Below are positions 1 to 12,500 of a stretch of 64,000 nucleotides of DNA, one piece after another. The stretch lies in contig JAKZAP010000001.1 in NCBI GenBank assembly GCA_023053575.1, positions 28,538,533-28,602,532 of the forward strand. The letters are read 5' to 3'. The notes beneath the pieces were generated by a model that searched no databases, had not been told where the DNA came from, and saw only the letters and a list, made by a program, of their open reading frames with translations. A program made the position numbers and the translations under genes. The stretch is from Branchinecta lynchi (lineage: Eukaryota; Arthropoda; Branchiopoda; Anostraca; Branchinectidae). Position 1 is the first letter of the stretch, and every line of letters starts with the position of its first letter.

Positions 1-451
1 TGAATATCTGCTGTCGTTTCGGCTGATAAGCATTTACTGCCGCCACGAGTTTTTTCTTACATATTTCCTATGGCCGTCGACTCATATAGCAAATTGGTCT
101 TATCTCCACGTACTTATAATGTTGTTTCTCGGTAATTACAAATTTCTCCGAGCCAGTCGACGTCTAAGGTCAATATCCGTCTTACGCTTTGCTTCGCCTA
201 TGGCAAGAAACACCAATTTAGTCCCCTAACTAACACCATTATAAATATGATTGTAACGACGAGCTTAATTGCAAAGCTAATAAACCCAAAGATAGAAATA
301 CTGCTGCCGTTTGCTGCCTATTAACTGGAACAACGCTCTAGTCGTAATGCTCTCCCGCTTTAAACAAGGCTTACGCTTCGATAGGATGGGAAAATTTCCA
401 CTTGCAATAATAAGAAAATAACTAGGTTGAGGGGAAAGGAAATGAACTTAC

Positions 452-543
452 GAATCCATGATTGGCACCAATGTCGAGTACGGCCTTAATACTTGCGCTG
501 TTCACGTAATGGTCGTAGAAAGTCTTGACTTTTTCTCCGGCAG
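452..543 (-). CDS. Exon 4 of the PHB-depolymerase-like gene (catalytic His)
   Basis: The acceptor aatctcttccag precedes 543 and the donor TTC|GTAAGT follows 452. After the junction Thr132 the exon encodes AGEKVKTFYDHYVNSASIKA and then VLDIGANHGF. His160 in NHGF corresponds to the catalytic histidine that relatives show in a (A/N)HGFPT context. The exon ends in phase 0, so at least one more exon, beginning near the expected PT(D), must lie beyond the start of the window. Nothing in bases 1-450 resembles it. Confidence 0.9.
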
Positions 544-3500
544 CTGGAAGAGATTAATAATATTACGTAAATATGAAGAGAGCGTTCCAGGAAATTATTA
601 ATTGATGATAAGAGAATGAGCCAGCTCTTAATTCCGCTTTCTGGGGCGAAAAACAGCGCGGACCTCCATCACCACCCTTACGGGAGTTCCTGCTGAACCG
701 ATAGTTATTGTCACTTATGGTGCACCCGACCATCATAAGTAAATTGTAACGATCGTAACGCTTGTGGTCCAAAAATGATAAAAGGTAGGAGCAGGCCCGT
801 ATCCAGGAATTTATTTCGGGAGGGGTGCCTTTCCGGGGGGTTTGCCTGCGGGTCGGACAAAAAGCACAAAAAAATAAATATATGAGAGGGAAAGCCTATA
901 AAAATGATTATTTTTGTATGTTTCGGCCCCCCCTCCCTGGATACGGCCCTGGGCAGGAGCTGATTTTCGTATCACGGCTACCTCTGGAAAATAGTGACAA
1001 GAATCGTAACGATCGTAACTGACAATAACTCAGTGGAACGCTAGGGGCATTTTACAGGGATCGACTAAATGCAGGAAAGGAAAGGCAAGAGAAAAGCAGG
1101 AAAGAATACTAAAACCAGGAAGGGCAAACTAAAACGAGGAAAGAACTACCAGGAATCGGGGATTCGAAAAAACTGGCAAGCCTTTCCTTTGTTTAGTATC
1201 CCGTGAGGGGTTGGCAACTTCCATTTGTTAAAGTTCACCTTTTCCTCGTTTTAGTATTCGAAAAAACTAGCAATCCTTTCATAGTATCCCGTGAGGGACT
1301 AAAAGGAGGAAAAGGTGAACTTTTACAAGCGTAAGTTGCCCACACCTCACGAGATACTAAACAGAGGAAAAGCACGGCACAGCTTGCCAGTTTTTCTAAT
1401 ACTAAAAGGCGAAGTTTTGCAAATGTTAGTTGCTGACCCCTCACGGGATACTAAACAGAGGAAAGGCTTGCCAGATTTTTTAGAATTCCTAATTTATTTC
1501 CTCGTTTTGGTACTCTCCGTGACAAGCTACTAAAACCAGGAAAGAAATGGTGGACTTGGAATATCTTAGTTGCCGACCCCTCGCTGGACTCATGATCGCC
1601 TACCGACAGGGTACTAAAAGGAGGAAAAGGTGAACTTTTATAAATGTAAGTTGCCGACCCCTCACGAGAAACTAAACTGAGAAAAAGCACGGCACGGGCA
1701 CAGCGTGCCAGTTTTTTCGAATACTAAAAGGAGGAAAAGGTGAACTGTTACAAATGTAAGTTTCCAACCCCTCACGGGATACTAAACAGAGGAAAGGCTT
1801 GCCAGTTTTTCGAATCCTCGATTCCTGATAATTCTTTCCTCGTTTTAGTTTGCCCTTCCTGGTTTTAGTATTCTTTCCTGCTTTTCTCTTGCCTTTCCTT
1901 TCCTGCTTTTAGTCGTCCCCATTTTACACACAGGACTTTTACCGTGACAAATCGACCAGAAGTAAATTTGAACTAAACTTAAACAGTCCAAGGCCCACAC
2001 GGGGATATGAACTGCTTAATCGAATTTACTTTCGGTGAGATCAGTGTTCGTATAGCTCGCCTCTACCAGACTACTGTATTGGTTTCCTTGCAGCTCGGTG
2101 GCAGAGAAGTGGACTTGTAAGCCAAAGGTCGTGGGTTCAAATCCCGCCTGAGGAGCCCCTTTGTCAGTTTACTACTTCTAAGCGAACAAATTTAAAAAGA
2201 AAAAAATTTATCATCGATAGGCTAAACCGGTGTGTTTAAGTTTCTAGTTAGAATACTCTTTTGAATGCTTTTTAGACACATTTCTAATATTTTAAGTTAC
2301 GGAAAACAGAAAAAGTCTCTTACCGACTACAGAACAAACGTTTACTTGTATCAAATTTCAGCTTTTGGTCGGATTCCAGGTGAACTACTTGTTTGTCAGA
2401 AAATGAAACCAGCATGTCTCCTTATTCAAATATCGAACCTTTAACCAACATCAGAATAACCTGTTACTTTCACTGGTTTTTCGGTTTTTGCCGGATTCCG
2501 GTTACCCCAAATCAACTGCATCATTAGCTTTTAAGAAAATATTTGTTTCACCCCTCAATTGGAAATCTACCTTTCCCATCCATAAAGTCACCAATAACTT
2601 TTCTCGAACCGGTATTTAACGCATATCTTCCTATGTCCCACAGGAAGTTATATTATGACGAATACTTTTGTGGAGGTTGTTACTAACTGGTGTCATCCCC
2701 CCGAGAGGCTGATACGAAGCCGTATTAGCCTCTGCACATATTCATCGAGCACTTGTCCTCAAAAACTGAATTCATCAAGTACTTTTCCTCAAATACTGAA
2801 AGTAGAAGCTGACCTCCAAAAAATAAATTAAAAATAATACTTCCTAAAAAAATCACAAGAAAATACTTAAAAATTCTATAAAAATAAAATAAAAATAAAC
2901 TATATGTTGAAAAATGACAGAACATCTTACTCTCTTGACAACCAATCTATGCCCTCGGTCATTACCTTGTCAGTCAATTTCCACTGAAAATACAGCTGGT
3001 CAACTGAAACAACAGCTTACTATCCCTTGCTTTCTAAAAGTTAGTTGTACAGCATTGAAAAAATTACAGATCATCTTACTCTCTTGTACAACCAGCCTAT
3101 GCCCCAGGTTATACCTTGTCACAATCAGATTTCAAGCAAAAATACAGCTTGTCATCTGAAACAACATCCTATACTATCCCTTGCTTTACAAAAGCTAGTT
3201 ATTCAGCATTGATCACTGTCTTTGATCTCGAATCTTTCTGGTTTTCTAAAGAGCCAACGCGTTGTTTTCTTGCTGTTTACTTTTATTTCCACGGCCCCTA
3301 GAGTAGTCATTTTAGTATATCTATAGTAGGCTTTCACGACCGCTAGATGGTATCTGAGTCGCCAAAAACTAAAAGACTGTATTGGTAAGTGCTTGGGTCC
3401 CAACAGTAGTCATTTTAGTACGTCTACAGTACGCTTGGGTTGCTACTTTACTAAAATAAAATTCCCTACCACATTATTAAGGAATAACAACAAAAGAAGA

Positions 3501-6500
3501 ATAAGTCCTACCTTTAAAAATATTCTGTTCGAAAAGGTTATAATAGTTAACATACCTCGATCTCGGTTCATATTAGAATAGCAACTTCGAAGGCCATTTA
3601 ATTTAAAAACATCAACCTCGGCTTCGGCTCGGTAGATTTTTTTCATAACTACAGGAAGCTTGGGTTGCTACTTTACTAAAATAAAATTCCCTATCCCATT
3701 AGCAAGAAAGTACAACAAAAGAAGAATAAGTCCTACTAAAATATTCTGTTCTAAAAAGTTATAATAGTTAACATAGCTTCATCTCGGTTCATATCAGAAT
3801 AGCAACCTCGACTGCCATTGAAAAATATCAAAGTCGCATTCGGCTCGGTAGATATTCTTCATAACCTACCTCGTCTTAGCTTATTTTCAATGACCGTCTC
3901 TGTGTTATTTTCCGATATCAACCTCGATGTCGAAAGTTGACCTTTCATAAATAGAGGGCTACGGAGATCATCGGAGACCCATATATGATCGAATAAATCC
4001 TCAAGCCAATTTAGAACAAAATATCTCAACTCCTTCAAGGACGGACAGACAGACGGAACATTTTTACTAAGTCACAAATCTCGTCACTACCGTTTCGGAT
4101 TTGAAAAGATTGTCCAAATTACCATTCAATTGAAAACAAAATCATACTTGGATTGACCACAGCATCTTCTGTTCCATGGAAGATGTAAACGCGACTGTTG
4201 GAAAGAGATGAAGTGTCGTCGATATTGTTGAAGGAAGAGAATGACTCAGTTTCAGCAATCAAACCAGCGACGTTGATAATACCTGGCGTGATCATGCAGC
4301 TGGTCGTCAGTCCTACTGATCCTTGGGCGCAGTAATATGGAACTGGAAAGAAAGAAAATGTTCTGAATTGTTTTTCGGAAAATAGTTTCGTCCCGCTTTT
4401 GTTTCGTTTTTTCTAGTCCGCTGATTTCTGCTCAAGACCGTAAAAGCAAGCCTTCACTCTCCAGAATTTTCTTCGAGATTTCAGACATTCGTTTTCGTCG
4501 AGACGGATCTGGACGGATCTGAAGCCAGGCTACCCCCAAATCAACTGTATCGTTAGCTTTTAAGAAAATATTTGTCGCACCCCTCAATTAGAAATCTACC
4601 TTTCCCACCCATAAATTCACCAATAACTTTTCGCGAACAGGTATGCAACGCATATCTTCCTCTGTCATACCTTCCTAAGTAATCTTATGATAAATAATTT
4701 TGTGGAGGTTGTTACGACCTCATATCATACCCCAGAGGCAGATACGAAGCCGTATCAGCATCCGCAGATGTTCATCGAGCACTTTTCCTCAAAAACTGAA
4801 ATCATCGAGTACTTCTCCTTAAATACTGAAAAGTAGAAGCTGACCTCCAAAAAATAAACGTCTGGAAGTCCGGGGTTTTGTACATCCCAAATTCCGGGTG
4901 TCTGGAAAGTGCCGTAGAGGCAACTCTTTCAGGAGAAAATGCAAATATGCAAATGGGGAAGAAAAGGGAAAGTGATTGACAGTTGTGACTGGGATACAAG
5001 AGATATTTGAAACGTAAAGGAGACATCTAGAAAATGTTGAAGAACAGAAAACTTAGCTGTCGTCATTATCATGAAAATCTGGAAGGGTTGGCTTGACTAT
5101 GCGGAAGCCCTGGACTTCTGGTAATCTGGAAGATGAAGCCTTGCTTTAAGGCTCAAACCTCTGTGATTTTCAAGGGAATTAAGGACCTCTGGCGGGATTG
5201 GTGAATATGACATTTTGCTGCGTAGAACTGGGGCCACAAGCCCTCTAAGGTTCAAACAGGTACCTACTTTAGGTGTTCAAAAACACCAGGATGGCCTTTC
5301 CCTAACTGTCTATTGTCATTGAAATCCCTAGCTGATGGCAGAAAATCGAAAAACAGCACCGCCGGCTTAGTGCATGCGCAGTGTTGCATTTTGGTCTATC
5401 TGTAGATCAAAACTCACGTCTTGAAAGAATCCAAAAACGCAACCTCCATATTTATTTCAAGGCGGGGATTCAGCAGACCATTTTAGGTTGTTAATGAGTT
5501 TACGTGATGAGTGTCTACCTTTCAGGAATGCGTAGAAGATATTCGGGTAAGTTAAGAGTGTTGTCTGGTCCTTACTTTTCCCCAATGTGCGGACAATAGG
5601 ACGCAATATTTTTCACGTAATGTGAGTATATCCTGAGCTTTCAGATCTTCGTGGGGAAATTTTTGGTGTTAGTAATTGGGGGGGGGGAGGATTGGTTGGT
5701 AAAAGTAACGGGAAGTAAATTATTTGTTGATATTGAAAAGTTGGGAAGATTCCCTTCTGTTTCGACGAACCACAGAGAAAGATTCTTGTAAAGGAATATG
5801 TAAAATAGTTAGCATTTATTTGGTTTGTGTTTTTGATTTTTGTTTGTGTTTATTTTTTTCCCATGGCCTCTGTGATTTTAGTGGAATAAATCTTATCTAT
5901 CTCATTCATCCCTAAAGGTCATAAAGACTGAGTAGTCACTAGTCTCTACGAAGGTCCCAACATTCCAACCAATAGGGGCCAAAAGTCGTTCCCGAAGTAG
6001 TTTTATATCAAAGATTGTTGAAATTTCAATAGACTTTGACCATTAGCACATACTTTTAATGTACCTACTATATTGACAAATTTGTGCATGAAAGTACTCG
6101 CCAATTTTGGATTTGTTACAGCGAAAGTGCAAGTATTCTAAAATGTAACGACAGATGCTGGTATATTTAACTTTTATCTTGGGCAAAAGGATGATTTTTG
6201 CTTTGGGAACGAAGAAAATTCTACCTTGAGATATAGCATTTTAAAACTTTAGGTTGACTATTTCAGCTTTATGTAAGAATTTAGGCTAAATACGTTAAAA
6301 ATGTATTCGAGAATACAAAAATGTCTTCGAGAAAGCGGCGTTTTGTATTCGAGAATCGATAAAAGGTCTTCGATATTTTTTGAAGTCGTCGAGAAACTAA
6401 GAAAAGTCTTCGAGAAAAGAAAAAAAGTATTCGAGAACGTTTTAAAAGTATTTGACATTTAAATTGAAGTTAGGTATTCAAGAATGACAAAAATGTATTC

Positions 6501-9500
6501 GGGAATTTTAATTTTTTAAATTCTCGAATGTATTTTTGTCATTCTTGAATACATTTGTGTCATTCTCGAGTTCTTTCAGCTTTAATGTCAAATATATTTC
6601 AGAAATTCTCTTATACTTTTTTCTTTTCTCGAAAACCTTTTGTAATTTTTCGAAGACCTGAAAGAAAATGTCGAAAGCTTTTCGTGGATTGTCGAATAAA
6701 AACACCGACTCCTCAAATACATTTAAGGGATTCTCGAACACATTTCGGGGATTCTCGAATACAGTTTCGAAGTATTTAGCCTCATATCCATTCCATACTT
6801 ATGGTACATGTTAATAATAATGTACTTTATTTCCTTAATACCTTGTATTATACACGCTAGCACTGGATCGTCATTCACACAAATAACATATGACAATTAC
6901 ATAAGTAAACATTTCATACACGTACAACTTGAAAATATAATTTGACTTAACTTCATCTACACGTACACAACTTGAAAATATAATTTGAATTAACTAGAAT
7001 TAACGAGTTGAACAAAATAGTTCCTGTAACCGCTGTAAGCAAGGGAGGAACTTGTAAGTAATAATTGGTTGTTAGACCATGGTCTGCTTTAGAAGAAAAA
7101 AGTGAAATTTAGAAGACCAAAATCGCGTTCGCTTTACCTTACACCAGTTAACCACCACTCAATCCCAGAGTGGAAATTCTCTCCTGGAATCGTTTTATTT
7201 CACTTTTCTAAAAAAGAAATTGCTTTTATTTCACGTTTGAACTACCACATATTTGCAGCCTTTCTGTCTGTGAACGGCACGACGGAAAAATGTTCTCGGT
7301 CGTCAAATTAAGTCGATTTAACGTCGTCCGAGCCCAGTATACCGGGATGAATCAAACGTGAATCATGATTGTGAATTTAATTCATAAATTTGATTCAATG
7401 ATTCATGATTCGTGAATTTGATTTAGCGATGAATCAAACAAAATGGGCCAGAGTCCTGTTCAGCGCTCCAAGTGGACTAGTTTAAGCCAGGCTTCACCTT
7501 CCAAATTACCAGAAATCTGTTCGAGCCCTTCCAGATTTTCGTGATAATGATGACAGCTAAGTTTGCTGTTCTTCAACATTTCAACAGACGTCCCCTTTAC
7601 ATTTCAAATATCTCTTGCATCCGAGTCACAACTGTCAACCACTTTCGCTTTTCTTCCCCCATTTGCATATGTGCAGTGTCTCTCGAACGGGTTGCCTCCA
7701 GATGCGTTACTTTCCAAAATGTTTGGGGGGGGGGACGAAGCAGTTAACGACTGGCTGGTAGTTTTTTACCGACTGTTCTCAACAGAAAAAACGACTATTT
7801 TCAACAACAAAAATGACATTTTTGAAAAAAATCGACTGATTTTCAGAAGAACCGACAGTTTTCATGAAAAAATCAACTGTTTTCACGAAAAATTGCGCCG
7901 ACTCAGTTGTTTTTTACCGACTGGCCGATAGCATTCCCCCATCCGTCTCGACGAAAAGGGCTGTCTGGAATCCGGAAGAAAAATCTAGAAGGTGAAGCCT
8001 CTCTTTTTCTGTTAGTCTCCCATTGCCCATCTTCAACACTGGTGTAGACATAGTAAAAAGTCGGACCTATTTTCTTCTGCTGAAACATATGCAGAATCTC
8101 CGTTACCTGGAAAAGCAGATAACAGATTTTCGACTCAGCAGCCTGTGGATCTATTTTATTATCTCTGACAAGTGATGATGATGAGACGTAATGGCAAGTT
8201 TACTCTAACTTCCACGGCTGACCACAACCACATATGTAACCCCGCAGCGATTGTCAACGACAAAGTTCGATCCCGGTTCTCTGGCATTTGATCTGTTTAC
8301 ATTTTAATTTCCTACTTTGTGTTTTAGTTTATTTTGTGTGTGTGTATAGTTCAAATAAAATTCAGTCGCTCAAATTTATAGAACGTCTTTATGCCGGATT
8401 TTTCTAATGGAAATTTCGTTTGAACAAGGTTTGCCTCGTGATAATTTGTCTCCTGGTAATTTGTCTTGTGAAAAATTGCCAAATGAGTGACTTGTCGCGC
8501 GAAAATTTGTCTAGAAATTAGTGTCTCGTGAAAACTTGTCTCGTGATAGGTAGCCTTCTAAAGTAGCCGCTAACGCTGCTTTTCTGTCCGCATCATCAAT
8601 CGGTTTTCCTTCGAAAACACCCAATACACAACTGTTTTTGTCTTCCAACTGAAACATTTTCAAAAGTACCCAATCCATTGCGACTGACCAGGTCAAGTCA
8701 ACGCTCGAACAAGAACTAATTTGACATTGCCCCGCTACCCGCGTTATACAGCGCATCGTCTTCCAAACCACCATCAAGCTTCATTAGTTGCGTTTTTGGT
8801 CGAAGGTTGAAGTTACCTTCAAACTCAAAGGTCTCTGTTTAAATACCATTTTTGGTCGCCGGTCACAGTTTCTTCGTCAAACTTCGTGAGCTAGCAAGTT
8901 CGAAGTTTGCTTGAATCGTCGAAGGAATGTCGACCAGGCAAGGATCGACGGAGTCGTAAAAACACTAATTAAGCAAACGGTGAACTCCGACGGCGTTCGA
9001 AAATGGAAATTAAGCAACCGGCTAAGCGAACGGCGAACAAAACTTCGATCAAAACCGCAACTATAGAATCTGAGCCGCGTTCGATAAACCTTACGCAGTC
9101 AGTCTACCACTGAGTTAATGGCTCTTCCTGGTATCGTTTTCTTTGAACCTCGTTCGGTCAACCTTTCCCGTCAACTGAAATCATCATTTTGTCGTTTTGT
9201 TTCCAACTGCAGTTCAACGCTGCCAAGCGGACTAGTTTTAATCGCCATAGCTTTTTAGTTCAAAATCCATAGATGCCTCTACTAATTATTGCGAAGCGTA
9301 TCGTTGTTTTATATTATCATTTGTATCCGTTGCGTTAACACTTAATTCTAGGTTACAGGAAAGACCATCACAATAGACCATTCTATCATCTCATGAAAAA
9401 GACTTTGCTCTAGCAACCGATTCTTGCACGATGACATGAACCAAACTTTTCTTTTCATAAAAAAGACCGGAAAGAAACAAAATAGGTACACATACTAGGA

Positions 9501-12500
9501 AAAGTCAGAAGCCCCTCGTCACCGAAGATGATTATAGTGAAATCTCCTATTTTTAGTTGCAAGACCCAGACATGTCCCACTATTGATTCCGCCTCTTTTT
9601 TTTTTAGTGTGTACCCTACCGCTAAAGTTGTCAGCACCTCAGATACTGAATTCTAAGGTACAATAATAGAACATGGAGATTAATTTTCGTACCCTCAGAT
9701 TTAAAGAGATCAAATCAATAGTGCATCAATTTTCATTAGTTTCTAGCTGAACCCCTAGTGTCTCCCCGTGATATACTAATGAACCCGCCCGCTCATATCA
9801 CTGAACGCTATTTTAACTCATTTGCGCCTTCTTATCCGTAATTTTAATGTGAATCAACCCAATTGTAATTTGACAATCCCTTGCATTTTGTTTTATCAGA
9901 ATTTGGGAATAAATAAATTGAATTCAATTGAATTGAATTGAACTGTTATGGTCTGTTATGGTATACGATCAAAATGAGTATGGTCTAACAGTCGATTTTT
10001 GCTTACAAGTAAACAAAAAAAAGAAAGGGACTAAATTGACTTTGCAGCCAGTTGAACTTTATGCTTTTCAATCGTAGACATCGTGACTGGTGAAAACTTG
10101 GAACATTATCTTATAGACCGTCCACGCTTATGCTGTAAGACGAATAAAAGTACTTCGCGTTGTAAGCCTTATTCTCTGCAGCCGTTCAACTTGAAAATCA
10201 GGTTGTACGCCGCTCCCCGACGTTTGGATCACGTATGTGTAAAGCTTCTGACAATCAATCCCTAGAGAACACAACCTTTGATGACTTTCATGTAAAATTT
10301 TAGATCAGCCTCCACCGGTTTTACGAAAATCCAGTACAATATTCGGTATAATATCTGCTGCTGTGTCTGTTGGACTAGTGTATATTCCTCGATTTAGTTT
10401 TGAGCCTACCACGATTGTTCTTCTTATTTCAGATAATGTAAAAAGCTTGTAACTGTCATTACACAATTAGCTGTATAAACCCGTTTGACTGACTTTAATT
10501 CAAGGAACTCATTCAGTCTTCATTCAGTTAATTTTATATTACAAATATCTCTCCTTAAATGTTTCTCTCTTTCTTCTTTAGCAGTCACGTGACGGAAACG
10601 CATTGCTATGATTGGTCATGTACAACTTTTAACACACAAAATAGAACCCGTTCCTATTAATTTTTACCACAGCAAGCCTCGGCGGGATGAAAATTTACCA
10701 CTCATATTCACGGATAGCACGTATAAATTCTGCTTGAACGCTTGAACGGTCCATAAGCGATTGAGTGCTGTGTCGACAATATTAGGTGAATTGTCCGCAA
10801 TATACAAGGAAATCGGTATCAGATCAGCATGGGACAGTCAAAGAGGTGTCGGCAACCCGGTAGGGTCCTAGGAAGTCAAACAATCCTTAACAGCTGTAAC
10901 CGTGGATGATGGAACAGAGGAACACAATAGTTCCTGAAAAACGGGTCGTCCCACTGTATTTAGACGTAGTGAAATGTATATAGCAACACCTACCGTGGAA
11001 TGGGAAAAGGGCGGGTCAAGACGCCGGCTTGAAGATAAAGTCGCTACGTGACAGTGCATTCTTTCTGTTTACAGTTCTTCACGGGAACAAGGGCATTGGA
11101 AATCTTTAGACTAACAAGAGTATCGGTGAACGACCATCTGGCGGCTTGACTATTTTGCAATCGAAATGGAAAGCAATAAAAGATATCCCAGGTAAAGTCC
11201 TAGCACTGGCAAGACAGGGAAATTCTGACTTAGGTAAAGTCCTGACTTAACCTCAAAACAGTGACCTGCATAATTATGGAACAAGGCATAGTGATGATGT
11301 AGTTGTGGATTTACGTCACGGCACCCGGTCTTCATTTTCAATGAAACACCTGGGTCCATCTGTATGGAATGATCTACCAGTGAGCATTAGGGCGGCGGAA
11401 CACGTACCTCAGTTTAAAAAGAAATTAAAGATTATTTTCTGGGGCATAAATGTTGAATTCTGTTATGGGTGGTTAGGGGAGGAAGGGTGGGCTAGGGAGG
11501 TCAGTGTGGAAAGGGGGGGGGTAAGGTGAGGCTCGGAGGGAAGAGCGGGGGGAGGGGGAGTTGAGTATTGATGAGTGAGAGAGATTGGATTTCTTTTTTC
11601 TTTTTTTCCTTTTATAGGTAAGTAGTTATGTGGACTTTCGCGCGAACGCAAACCCTCATAGGTTTTTTCTCCAGCGCGAAAGTGTTGTTTTTTATTTGTT
11701 TTGTGACTGTTGAAAAATAATAAACTTGAACTTGAACTTGAACTTGAACTTAATGTCCTGTTCTTGCGTTGAGTGAATACACATCGTATGCAAGGGGTCA
11801 GGTCAGGTCGCGGATTTCAAGGAAGGATATTTATTTAAAAAGATGAAGAATGGGGCTGTCATGGCAGACAAAGTAGACTATGACACGGAGACGAGGTAGC
11901 TTAAAGGACGGAGGCGAGGTCGCTGAAAGGACTAGATCTGTACACTGGAGAAACGCCCCCCAGTCTCCGAGCGGGAGCAGCCGTATTTACGATGGAGTCT
12001 GGGCTAGCACCAGAACAAGTGTCAGTGCATATTGGTTGGAAAACAGACTCGATGCTAGAAAGATACACGGGGGCGCAGAAATCAAGTGAAGTAGTTTATC
12101 CGGCAAAAGCAGTGGCAAGAGCTACAAAGAGTAAACAAAGCTGTATTGTTTTTAAGAGGAAAGGAGAAGAAATGAGGCTAGCGTTCGAGCTCACGAAATA
12201 GACAAATGGAAATAGCAACCGCCTTTTTGTTGGTTATGGATTGGATTGCATTTTGGCTATGTAGAATAAAAGCATGACGGAAGTAGAAAAGGAGAAAAGG
12301 ATTAGGGTCAGAGTAGAGAGGGCAAAGAAGGCTGATCTCCATCCTAAACTCCAGCTGTCCGAACCACATTACCCGTGTCATATTATACTATGACGTCGGT
12401 AGCGGGGAAAGGTCAAACTAGTTCTAGTTCTAGCGGTGTAACCGGCCAGTAGTATTAAGGGAGTGCTCCTAGTGGGCTAAGTAAAAAAAAAAGAAAAAAA

